Shown one piece after another: positions 57,111-64,000 of a DNA stretch of 64,000 bases. The translations under genes were made by a program, and so were the position numbers. The DNA comes from Brevundimonas sp. (lineage in GTDB: Bacteria > Pseudomonadota > Alphaproteobacteria > Caulobacterales > Caulobacteraceae). The DNA lies in the NCBI RefSeq assembly GCF_030656255.1, contig NZ_JAUSOE010000049.1, positions 1 through 64,000 of the forward strand, written 5' to 3'. The number at the start of each line of letters is the position of its first letter. Position 1 is the stretch's first letter. Below the pieces are notes generated by a model. It was not told the DNA's origin, did not search any database, and was given only the letters and a program-made list of their open reading frames with translations.

Positions 57111-58978
57111 TGGACATGGCCCTGAAGACCGCCCGCGTCGCCCTGGTCGGCAATCCCAACAGCGGCAAGACGGCCCTGTTCAACGCCCTGACCGGCGCCC
57201 ATCAGAAGGTCGCCAACTACGCCGGGGTCACGGTGGAGCGGAAGGAGGGGCTGATCCGCGCCGCCTCCGGCCGGACCATGTCGGTGCTGGACCTGCCGGG
57301 CACCTATTCGCTGCGGGCTCGCAGCCCGGACGAGGAAGTCACCCGCGACGCGGTCCTGGGCCGTCTGGCCGGCGAAGTCCCGCCCGATGTGTTGGTCTGC
57401 GTGGCCGACGCCACCAACCTGCGCCTGATCCTGCGCCTGGTTCTGGAGCTGAAGGCCGTTGGCCGGCCCATGGTCCTGGCGCTGAACATGTACGACATCG
57501 CCCAGCGTCAGGGGCTGCGGATCGATCTGGAAAAACTGGGCGCCGAACTGGGCGTGCCGATCATCACCACGGTGGCGACGCGCAAGCGCGGCATCGACGA
57601 TCTGATCGCCGCTGTCGAGACCCAGGTCGATGTCGCCGCCGCCAGCGAGAACCAGTGGCGCAGTCCCGACGCGACCGAGCTGCGCACCGCCGCCCGCGAG
57701 GCCGAGCGGATCATGAAGGCCTGTGTGCGTCCGCCCGAGCGGCCGGACACCCTGACGGGCCAGATCGACAGCGTCCTGCTGCATCCGCTGGGCGGCATGG
57801 TCATTCTTATGGTCATTCTGTTCGCCATGTTCCAGGCCGTGTTCAGCTGGGCCGCGCCTCTGATGGACGGGATCGAGGGAATTGTCGGATGGTTGGGCGC
57901 CGGCGTGGCCGCGCTCATTCCCGACGGCCTGCTGCAAAGTCTGATTGTCGATGGGATCATCTCGGGTGTCGGCAGCGTGCTGGTCTTCCTGCCGCAGATC
58001 CTGATCCTGTTCCTGTTCATCATCGCCCTGGAAGACTTCGGCTATATGGCGCGCGCCGCCTTCCTGATGGACAAGATCATGGGCGGGGCGGGGCTGCACG
58101 GCCGGGCCTTCATCCCGCTGTTGTCCAGCTTCGCCTGCGCCATTCCCGGCATCATGGCGGCGCGGGTGATCGATTCGAAGCGTGACCGGCTGACCACCAT
58201 CCTGGTCGCGCCGCTGATGACCTGTTCGGCGCGGATTCCGGTCTATACGCTGATCATCGCCGCCTTCATTCCCAACGAGACCGTCTGGGGCTTCGTCAAT
58301 CTGCAAGGCCTGGTGATGTTCGGCCTCTACGCCGCCGGCATCGTCAGCGCCCTGCTGGTGTCGCTGGTGATCCGCAAGGTCTTCTGGCGCGGGGCGGTCG
58401 AGCCCTTCATGATGGAGCTGCCGACCTACAAGGTTCCAGATTTCAAGAGCGTCGTCTTCAACCTGTGGATTCGCGCCAAGATCTTCATCAACCGCGCCGG
58501 CCGTATCATCCTGCCGCTGGTGATCATCCTGTGGGTTCTGGCGACCTTCCCCTATCCGCCCGAGAACGCGACGATGCCGGACATCGACTATTCGTTCGCC
58601 GGCATGATCGGCCGGGCGCTTGAGCCGATCTTCGCGCCTATCGGCTTCAATTGGCAGATGGTCGTGGCCCTGATCCCCGGCATGGCGGCGCGCGAGGTGG
58701 CGGTGGCGGCCCTGGGCACGACCTATGCGATCGCCGACGCCGAGAACGCCACCGGCCTTCTGGCTTCGACCCTGTCGGCGCAATGGTCGCTGGCGACGGC
58801 CCTGTCCTTCCTGGCCTGGTATATCTTCGCGCCCCAGTGCGTAGCGACCCTGGGCGTGGTGAAGCGCGAGACCAACTCGTGGAAATGGACCTGGATCATG
58901 ATCGGCTACATGTTCGGTCTGGCCTATCTGGCCTCCTTCGTGACCTATCATGTGGCGGTGGCGCTCGGAGGCGGCTAA
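57110..58978 (+). CDS. feoB: Ferrous iron transporter FeoB
   Basis: FeoB carries Fe(II) across the inner membrane. The 622-residue protein has an N-terminal G domain (G1 GNPNSGKTAL, G2 VANYAGVTVERKEG, G3 DLPGTYSL, G4 NMYD) and then about eight to ten helices in two Gate-like halves (MVILMVILFAMFQAVFSW..., GVGSVLVFLPQILILFLF, SFACAIPGIMAARVI, TCSARIPVYTLIIAAF). The ATG shares its A with the feoA stop (TGATG). A GTG at 57107 is an alternative start. No feoC is seen. Confidence 0.96.
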   Translation: MDMALKTARVALVGNPNSGKTALFNALTGAHQKVANYAGVTVERKEGLIRAASGRTMSVLDLPGTYSLRARSPDEEVTRDAVLGRLAGEVPPDVLVCVADATNLRLILRLVLELKAVGRPMVLALNMYDIAQRQGLRIDLEKLGAELGVPIITTVATRKRGIDDLIAAVETQVDVAAASENQWRSPDATELRTAAREAERIMKACVRPPERPDTLTGQIDSVLLHPLGGMVILMVILFAMFQAVFSWAAPLMDGIEGIVGWLGAGVAALIPDGLLQSLIVDGIISGVGSVLVFLPQILILFLFIIALEDFGYMARAAFLMDKIMGGAGLHGRAFIPLLSSFACAIPGIMAARVIDSKRDRLTTILVAPLMTCSARIPVYTLIIAAFIPNETVWGFVNLQGLVMFGLYAAGIVSALLVSLVIRKVFWRGAVEPFMMELPTYKVPDFKSVVFNLWIRAKIFINRAGRIILPLVIILWVLATFPYPPENATMPDIDYSFAGMIGRALEPIFAPIGFNWQMVVALIPGMAAREVAVAALGTTYAIADAENATGLLASTLSAQWSLATALSFLAWYIFAPQCVATLGVVKRETNSWKWTWIMIGYMFGLAYLASFVTYHVAVALGGG

Positions 58979-59011
58979 GCGGGGCCGGTTCTCCACCGAC
59001 CGGACCTTGAG

Positions 59012-59764
59012 ATGAGCCCTGCCGTCGCCGCCGTCGTCCTGGGCCTGCTGGGCCTGATCATCGGCAGCTTCCTGGCGGCGGTCAGCGTGCGCCTGCCGCG
59101 CGACGAGGACATCGTGGTCGCGCGGTCCCGCTGCATGGGCTGTGACCAGACCCTGAGGCCGTGGGAGCTGGTTCCCCTGTTCAGTTGGCTGGTTCTGCGT
59201 GCGCGATGCGCGCGTTGCGACGCGGCCATCTCGCCGCGCTATCCGCTGATCGAGCTGGGGGCCGCCCTGATCGGCGTCTGGGCGGGCTTCAGCGGGGCGT
59301 CCTGGCTAATGGTCGCCGCGACCGCAATCCTGGGCTGGCAACTGCTGTTGATCGCCATCATAGACGCCGAGAATTTCTGGTTGCCCGACGTTCTGACCTG
59401 GCCGCTGGCGGCGACAGGCCTGATCGCTGCGGCTCTGATCGACCGGAATTCAGTTCTGACGCACCTGATCGGGGCGGCGGTCGGCTTTGGCGGTCTTTGG
59501 CTGGTCGGCTGGCTGTACAAGGCGATCCGCAAGCGCGACGGCCTGGGCGGGGGCGACCCCTTCCTGTTCGCGGGCGCAGGGGCCTGGGTCGGCTGGTTGG
59601 GCCTGCCCAGCGTGCTGCTGTGGGCCTCGGCCGTCGGTCTCAGCCTGGTGTTCGGCATGCTGGTGGTGCGCCGGTCGGTCAGTGCGACGCAGAAACTGCC
59701 GTTCGGCGTCTTCCTGGCCGTCGGCATCTGGCTGACCTGGCTGTACGGGCCGCTCGGGCTCTAG
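59012..59764 (+). CDS. Prepilin peptidase (type IV leader peptidase, GspO/PilD-like)
   Basis: A 250-residue membrane protease that cleaves prepilin or pseudopilin leaders and can N-methylate them. The zinc-finger-like pair CMGC and CARC lies near residues 41-72, in the cytoplasmic loop. The catalytic Asp residues appear in LLIAIIDAEN and GLGGGDPFLFAGAG. About seven to eight helices follow. It is placed 33 bases after feoB and overlaps the convergent TetR gene by 4 bases. A dedicated pilus or type II secretion cluster is not in this window. Confidence 0.93.
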   Translation: MSPAVAAVVLGLLGLIIGSFLAAVSVRLPRDEDIVVARSRCMGCDQTLRPWELVPLFSWLVLRARCARCDAAISPRYPLIELGAALIGVWAGFSGASWLMVAATAILGWQLLLIAIIDAENFWLPDVLTWPLAATGLIAAALIDRNSVLTHLIGAAVGFGGLWLVGWLYKAIRKRDGLGGGDPFLFAGAGAWVGWLGLPSVLLWASAVGLSLVFGMLVVRRSVSATQKLPFGVFLAVGIWLTWLYGPLGL

Positions 59765-60387
59765 CGCCCGGTCGTCAGCTTGACGATGATGATAGCGGCC
59801 GTGTCGAGAATGGCTTCGGGCGTATCGGCGCGGCGCAGCAGGTCGAAGCTGGCGGCGGTCGATTCGGCGATGGAGGCGATCTGGTACGAGGCCAGGCGGG
59901 GGCTGTAGTCCTTCGGATGCAAGCCCGCAGCATGGGCCTGGGCGACGCGGCGCTCGATCGCCAGGTGCAGGCGGCGCAGGCGACGCACCCGGCTTTCGAC
60001 GAAGGCGGCCTCGCCGTTGTCGGCCAGCATGTGCTCGACCCGCAGCACCTGGCCGTGATCGCGCCAGATGGCCATGACATCCAGTATGAAGGCCCTGCCG
60101 ATGCCGAAAGCCTTGTCGCCCGGCCAATCCGCCTGGAAATGGGCGGCAAGGCCCTGAAAGTCGGTCGCCGCCGCCTCGCACAGGGCCAGGACCGGCTCTT
60201 CGACCGTCTTGAAATAGGTGTAGAAGTTGGATGGCGACACCCCGGCGGCCGAGGCGAGGTCCGCCACGCGGATTTCGCCATAGTGCCGCTCGTTCAGCAG
60301 GGCGCGGGTCGCGTCGAGGATCGCCTGGCGCGTGCGACCGCCCCGTGCGCCGATCTTGTGCCCCAGCTTGTTGGTCGTGTCGGCCAT
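59761..60387 (-). CDS. TetR-family transcriptional regulator
   Basis: A 208-residue regulator. The N-terminal helix-turn-helix (AILDATRALLNERHYGEIRVADLASAAGVSPSNFYTYF) is a good TetR match. The C-terminal ligand-binding part is helical, with no recognisable ligand. GAGGAC precedes the start. A perfect palindrome (60420-60438) lies about 35 bases upstream and is the likely self-operator. Confidence 0.93.
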   Translation of the reverse strand: MADTTNKLGHKIGARGGRTRQAILDATRALLNERHYGEIRVADLASAAGVSPSNFYTYFKTVEEPVLALCEAAATDFQGLAAHFQADWPGDKAFGIGRAFILDVMAIWRDHGQVLRVEHMLADNGEAAFVESRVRRLRRLHLAIERRVAQAHAAGLHPKDYSPRLASYQIASIAESTAASFDLLRRADTPEAILDTAAIIIVKLTTGR

Positions 60388-60419
60388 GTCCTCGATGGTC
60401 GGAAACTGAACGGTGTCGT

Positions 60420-60438
60420 TCGCGGATATGATCCGCGA
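60420..60438. promoter_or_regulatory. Palindrome upstream of the TetR gene, probable operator
   Basis: TCGCGGAT-ATG-ATCCGCGA, two perfect 8-bp arms, 33 bases before the start of the TetR regulator. This is the usual place and form for autoregulation by TetR proteins. Confidence 0.6.
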
Positions 60439-60536
60439 GATCCGCTTAGATAAAGGAAAAGAACGTCGTTCTCAGACAGTTCAGGGTATTTGAACCTCGC
60501 CGGAAAGACCAGCGCCGACGGCGATTCAGCCGCTTT

Positions 60537-62012
60537 TCAGTCGGGACGGATGACCATGCAGGTGACGCGACGTTCCGACAGGGCGTCGCAGGCGGCCTTG
60601 GCGGCGTCTTCGGTCAGGCCCGTGAAGCGTGAACGGTACCAGTCGCCGGCCGTCTGAACATTGCGCTCGGCGCTGGTGAACTGGGCGCGGAAACGGCGAT
60701 TGACCTCGGCCAGCCAGTCGTTGGCGACCTTCTCATCGCGGAACGCGCCGACCTGAACCGCCCAGCGGCCAGACGGACGTGCGGCGGCGCGGGCGGGTTC
60801 GCGGGCGGGAGGCGGCGCCGCGCGGCGCGGCGTGGTCGAGGGCGCGACGGCGGCCCCGGACGGCGCGCCGTTCAGAGAGGCGGTGACATTGGCGGGCGCG
60901 CGGCGGGTCGGGACGGCGGGTTGGACTTGAGCCGGGGCTGCGGCGCGCTGAGTTGCGGCGGCGCTGCGTTCCGACGGCGAGGGCGTGATCCGCGTCGGCA
61001 GAGCGGCGGGCGCCGGAGCCGCCGTATAGGCGACGGCGCTGGACTCGGCTCCGATATCGTCTTCGTCATTGCCGATGGAGGCGTAGGCCACGGGCGCGCT
61101 GGGCGACAGGGACTCGCCGCCGACGCCGAAGCCGCGCTGTTCGAAGAAGGTCTGGGCGATCTGGATGTTTTCGCCCTGGCTCCGACGACGCTCGACCTCG
61201 AAGCCGGTGTCCATCAGTTCGGCGACGTGGGCGTTACGGCTGGCGCTGGATCGACCGCCGAGGACGACGGTGATCAACCGACGACCGTCGCGCACCGCCG
61301 AGGCCGCCAGATTATAGCCCGACGCATTGGTGTAGCCGGTCTTCATGCCGTCGTAGCCGTTTCCGGTCGGCAGCAGGCCGTTGGTGTTGCGATAGTTGCG
61401 ACCGTTATAGGCCCAGTCATGCAGGCCGAAGTAGCTATAATACTGGGGAAAATCCCGCATGATGGCGCGCGCCAGGATCGCCTGGTCGTGCGCCGAGGTC
61501 GTCTGCCGTGCGTCGGGCAGGCCATTGGCGGTGAAATAGCGCGTCTGGGTCATGCCCAACTGTTGCGCCTTGGCCGTCATCTGGCTGGCGAACCGGGTCT
61601 CTGAGCCGCCGATATGCTCGGCGATGGCCACGGCCATGTCGTTGGCGGACCGCACGGCGGTGGCGCGCATGGCGTCGTCCAGAGTGATGGTCTGGCCCGC
61701 AGACAGGCCCAGTTTGGACGGCGGACGCGACGCCGCATAGGGCGAAATCGTGAGGACGTCGTCGGCCCGGACCTTGCCCTGCGACAGGGCCTCGAACGCC
61801 AGATACAGCGTCATCATCTTGGTCAGGGACGCCGGATATCGGCGGCTGTCGGCATGACGCGAGAACAGCACCTCGCCCGACGCGGCGTCGATGACGATGG
61901 CGGCGTAACGACTGTTTTCCTGCGACTGGGCCTCGATCGGCCTGACGTTCGCCCCAAGGACGAGCGAAAGCGCGAGAACGGCGAAAAGACCACGACGGAA
62001 AAAGGCGATCAT
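60537..62012 (-). CDS. D-alanyl-D-alanine carboxypeptidase with C-terminal SPOR domain
   Basis: A 491-residue penicillin-binding-type carboxypeptidase (PBP5 family) that trims the pentapeptide of peptidoglycan. Signal peptide RRGLFAVLALSLVLGANVRPIEA. Active-site motifs: SLTK (Ser62, Lys65), SAN (122-124), KTG (224-226). A Pro/Ala-rich linker (about residues 310-410) leads to a C-terminal SPOR domain (GRWAVQVGAFRDEKVANDWLAEVNRRF) that binds denuded glycan at the division site. So the enzyme is probably localised to the septum. Confidence 0.95.
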   Translation of the reverse strand: MIAFFRRGLFAVLALSLVLGANVRPIEAQSQENSRYAAIVIDAASGEVLFSRHADSRRYPASLTKMMTLYLAFEALSQGKVRADDVLTISPYAASRPPSKLGLSAGQTITLDDAMRATAVRSANDMAVAIAEHIGGSETRFASQMTAKAQQLGMTQTRYFTANGLPDARQTTSAHDQAILARAIMRDFPQYYSYFGLHDWAYNGRNYRNTNGLLPTGNGYDGMKTGYTNASGYNLAASAVRDGRRLITVVLGGRSSASRNAHVAELMDTGFEVERRRSQGENIQIAQTFFEQRGFGVGGESLSPSAPVAYASIGNDEDDIGAESSAVAYTAAPAPAALPTRITPSPSERSAAATQRAAAPAQVQPAVPTRRAPANVTASLNGAPSGAAVAPSTTPRRAAPPPAREPARAAARPSGRWAVQVGAFRDEKVANDWLAEVNRRFRAQFTSAERNVQTAGDWYRSRFTGLTEDAAKAACDALSERRVTCMVIRPD

Positions 62013-62105
62013 GGGCGGTTACGACCCTCGGTGAGCTAGGGTGCGACAGGCCCCCCGGCCGACGCGATTAAAGGACTAGCATAGGAAACGGGGGTTTCGT
62101 GGTGG

Positions 62106-62121
62106 TTAACCGGCCGTCAAC
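62106..62121 (+). promoter_or_regulatory. Near-consensus CtrA box between dacA-like and phasin genes
   Basis: TTAA-CCGGCCG-TCAAC matches TTAA-N7-TTAAC at all but one position. It lies about 95 bases upstream of the carboxypeptidase gene (minus strand) and about 165 before the phasin. Confidence 0.3.
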
Positions 62122-62158
62122 GAGAATTTGAAGCGTCGAACCAGGTTATCGCCGTTCA

Positions 62159-62209
62159 TATGCTGCAGCGCACAAAAACCTTGAATCGCCTTCGCACTTG
62201 CAGCATAAC
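62159..62209 (+). promoter_or_regulatory. Promoter and inverted repeat upstream of the phasin
   Basis: A possible promoter has TTGAAT (62181-62186), 17 bases, then CATAAC (62204-62209). It is enclosed by a 9-bp inverted repeat TATGCTGCA/TGCAGCATA (62159-62167 and 62199-62207). The repeat could bind a PhaR-like regulator, which recognises TGC-rich palindromes, but that is inference. Confidence 0.4.
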
Positions 62210-62286
62210 AAGCGCAGGCGGGGTTCGTCTCGCGCCTCGATTTCGCCGTGCCTATTTCCCCTCTTCCTTCATCTGGAGACACGATC

Positions 62287-62757
62287 ATGGCTGACAGCGC
62301 CGAAACCGTGAAGAAGACCGTCGAACAAACCGCCGCCAAGGCGAAGGCCCAGGCCGCCGAGTTCCAGGCCGCCGGCGCCAACGCCTTCCGTGAAGGCATC
62401 GAGAAGTCGGTGGCTTCGCTGGGCGAACTGAACGCTCACAGCAAGAAGAACCTCGACGCCATGGTCGAGTCGGCCACGGTCGCCCAGAAGGGCGCTGAAG
62501 CCCTGTCGCAACAGGCGCTCGGCTTCGCCAAGTCCGCCTGGGAAGAGGGCGTCGCCGCCAGCAAGGAACTATCGACCGCCCGTTCGGTGCAGGAGTTCTT
62601 CGAGCTTCAGACCAGCTGGGCCAAGAAGTCCATGGAACGCTATATGTCTGAAATGACCCGGACGAACGAGATCGTCACCGCAACGGTTAAGGACAGCCTC
62701 AAGCCCATCAACGAGCGCGTCACCGCCTCGGTCGAGACCTTCCAGGCCGCCCGCTGA
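62287..62757 (+). CDS. Phasin family protein
   Basis: A 156-residue small amphipathic helical protein that coats polyhydroxyalkanoate granules. The ATG at 62287 follows CTGGAG; an upstream in-frame ATG at 62248 is not supported. The protein is rich in Ala, Lys and Glu (AKAKAQAAEFQAAGANAFREG) and carries the phasin core (NLDAMVESATVAQKGAEALSQQ, FELQTSWAKKSMERYMSEMTRTNEI). It stands alone, between a palindrome-bearing leader and a terminator. Confidence 0.92.
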   Translation: MADSAETVKKTVEQTAAKAKAQAAEFQAAGANAFREGIEKSVASLGELNAHSKKNLDAMVESATVAQKGAEALSQQALGFAKSAWEEGVAASKELSTARSVQEFFELQTSWAKKSMERYMSEMTRTNEIVTATVKDSLKPINERVTASVETFQAAR

Positions 62758-62785
62758 TTTTGCGGCGATCCTGAAACGGATTCGA

Positions 62786-62817
62786 AAGGCCCCGGGGTTC
62801 GCCCCGGGGCTTTTTTC
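62786..62817 (+). terminator. Rho-independent terminator of the phasin gene
   Basis: GGCCCCGGGG-TTCG-CCCCGGGGC stem followed by CTTTTTT, 30 bases after the phasin stop. Confidence 0.85.
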
Positions 62818-62928
62818 GTTCTGGGGCCGTGGTTTGCGCTTCACGAAACCTGTGACTGGACGCCGCTTCAATTCAGGCCATCATTCCCTATCTGATAGAG
62901 AAGACGACTCCCCGATTACGGAACACGA

Positions 62929-63258
62929 ATGCCCATACAAAGGCCCGGTGAAAACGGGGGAGGCGCAGGCGCCGCCACCGTCACCGAAACAAAGCCGAAG
63001 CTTCAAAAGCCCTCGCTCTATCGGGTGCTGATTCTGAACGACGATTATTCGCCGATGGAATTCGTCGTCTATGTGCTGGAGCGGTTCTTCCAAAAGAGCC
63101 GGGAAGAAGCCACCCGCATCATGCTGCATGTGCATCAGCATGGCGTGGGCGTCTGCGGCGTCTTCACCTACGAGGTCGCCGAGACCAAGGTCGCGCAGGT
63201 CATAGAGACCGCGCGCCGCCACCAGCACCCTCTGCAATGCACGATGGAAAAGGACTGA
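62929..63258 (+). CDS. clpS: ATP-dependent Clp protease adaptor ClpS
   Basis: ClpS delivers N-degron substrates to ClpAP. The 109-residue protein has an unstructured N-terminus of about 28 residues and then the core [45 protein letters not shown], with the substrate-pocket residues ([11 protein letters not shown]) and the His of HQHG preserved. It is followed directly by clpA, the usual partner, with 13 bases between them. Confidence 0.96.
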   Translation: MPIQRPGENGGGAGAATVTETKPKLQKPSLYRVLILNDDYSPMEFVVYVLERFFQKSREEATRIMLHVHQHGVGVCGVFTYEVAETKVAQVIETARRHQHPLQCTMEKD

Positions 63259-63271
63259 GAGGAGCCTCCCT

Positions 63272-64000
63272 ATGCCTTCATTTTCCCGTCCTCTCGAAGA
63301 AACCCTGCACCGCGCAGTCGGCTACGCCAACGCGCGCAGGCACGAGTATGCGACGCTCGAGCACCTGCTGCTCGCGCTGATCGACGATCCTGACGCGACC
63401 GGGGTCATGAGCGCCTGCAACGTCGATCTGACCGCGCTCAAGGCCGCCCTGACGCTCTATGTCGATAATGATCTCGCCGCTCTCGCCACGTCCGACGGCG
63501 AAGACGCCAAGCCGACCGCCGGTTTCCAGCGCGTGATCCAGCGCGCCGTGATCCACGTCCAGTCCTCCGGCCGCGAGGAGGTGTCCGGCGCAAACGTGCT
63601 GGTCGCCATCTTCTCCGAACGCGAGAGCCACGCCGCCTACTTCCTGCAGGAGCAGGACATGACGCGGTATGACGCGGTCAACTTCATCGCCCACGGCATC
63701 GCCAAGAAGGCGGGCGCTGGCGAAACGCGTCCGGCCAAGGGCTCTTCGCCCGAAGAGGCGGAGGATCAGTCGGCCGTCAAATCCGGCGGCGAGGCGCTTC
63801 AGGCCTATTGCGTCGACCTCAACGAGAAGTCGCGCCAGGGCAAGGTCGATCCGCTGATCGGTCGCCAGGCCGAGGTCGAACGCTCGATCCAGATCCTGTG
63901 CCGCCGCACCAAGAACAACCCGTTGCTGGTCGGCGACCCCGGCGTCGGCAAGACTGCCATCGCCGAAGGCCTGGCCCGCAAGATCGTCAACGGCGAGGTG
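63272..64000 (+). CDS. clpA: ATP-dependent Clp protease ATPase ClpA (5' part)
   Basis: ClpA unfolds substrates into ClpP. The visible 243 residues cover the N domain ([35 protein letters not shown]..., [32 protein letters not shown]) and the start of the first AAA+ domain ([41 protein letters not shown]). GAGAGG is upstream. The gene is open at the window edge, so the rest of ClpA lies outside. It probably forms an operon with clpS. Confidence 0.95.
   Translation, partial: MPSFSRPLEETLHRAVGYANARRHEYATLEHLLLALIDDPDATGVMSACNVDLTALKAALTLYVDNDLAALATSDGEDAKPTAGFQRVIQRAVIHVQSSGREEVSGANVLVAIFSERESHAAYFLQEQDMTRYDAVNFIAHGIAKKAGAGETRPAKGSSPEEAEDQSAVKSGGEALQAYCVDLNEKSRQGKVDPLIGRQAEVERSIQILCRRTKNNPLLVGDPGVGKTAIAEGLARKIVNGEV

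Overview
The window is a GC-rich, gene-dense piece of an alphaproteobacterial chromosome. Gene content and regulatory sites point to Caulobacterales, most like Brevundimonas or Caulobacter: phoR-pstCAB-phoU-phoB without pstS, a perfect CtrA box (TTAA-N7-TTAAC), alphaproteobacterial LexA and Fur boxes, two DUF2336 proteins, many TonB receptors, and tandem M28 lipoproteins. The genus is inferred from these features and was not tested by any search. I see no IS element, prophage, CRISPR array, tRNA, rRNA or defence island. No intergenic gap exceeds about 280 bases.

Layout. 1-2 kb: three consecutive related membrane proteins, the first cut by the window edge. 2-8 kb: uvrA under a LexA box, a group III truncated haemoglobin, an ABC-F ATPase that appears translationally coupled to a 44-codon leader ORF, and trmL. 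8-11 kb: the petABC (cytochrome bc1) operon. 11-14.4 kb: two tandem M28 aminopeptidase-like lipoproteins. 14.4-18.3 kb: a haem-type TonB receptor with a partner protein and a Fur box, then a small lipoprotein. 18.3-25.3 kb: ychF, a probable copper-uptake cluster (DUF2946, TonB receptor, PepSY membrane protein, PCuAC chaperone), pth and rplY. 25.4-27.7 kb: an MHYT hybrid histidine kinase. 27.8-34.5 kb: the phosphate regulon with Pho boxes. 34.5-39.2 kb: hslO, an SDR with a membrane-anchored tail, and a fused phosphoserine phosphatase/phosphoglycerate dehydrogenase. 39.2-45.3 kb: a GDSL autotransporter, a GGDEF protein, purEK, an FAD oxidoreductase and a TonB protein. 45.4-50.2 kb: a CtrA-boxed SLT-domain protein, two DUF2336 proteins, an Hpt protein and NAD kinase. 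50.2-56.7 kb: a class II aldolase, an outer-membrane protein with an apparent CTG start, an RND efflux pair and a c-type cytochrome lipoprotein. 56.8-60.4 kb: feoAB, a prepilin peptidase and a TetR regulator. 60.5-64 kb: a D,D-carboxypeptidase with a SPOR domain, a phasin, clpS and the start of clpA.

Themes. Metal supply is spread over three loci (haem, probable copper, ferrous iron), two of them with Fur-box candidates. Phosphate sensing and transport form one compact unit that carries its own Pho boxes. The least ordinary items are the serine-biosynthesis fusion enzyme, the CtrA-boxed DUF2336/Hpt neighbourhood, the ABC-F leader ORF and the SDR fused to a membrane-tethered helical tail. I found no clearly new multi-gene system. 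These four are the best candidates for something undescribed.
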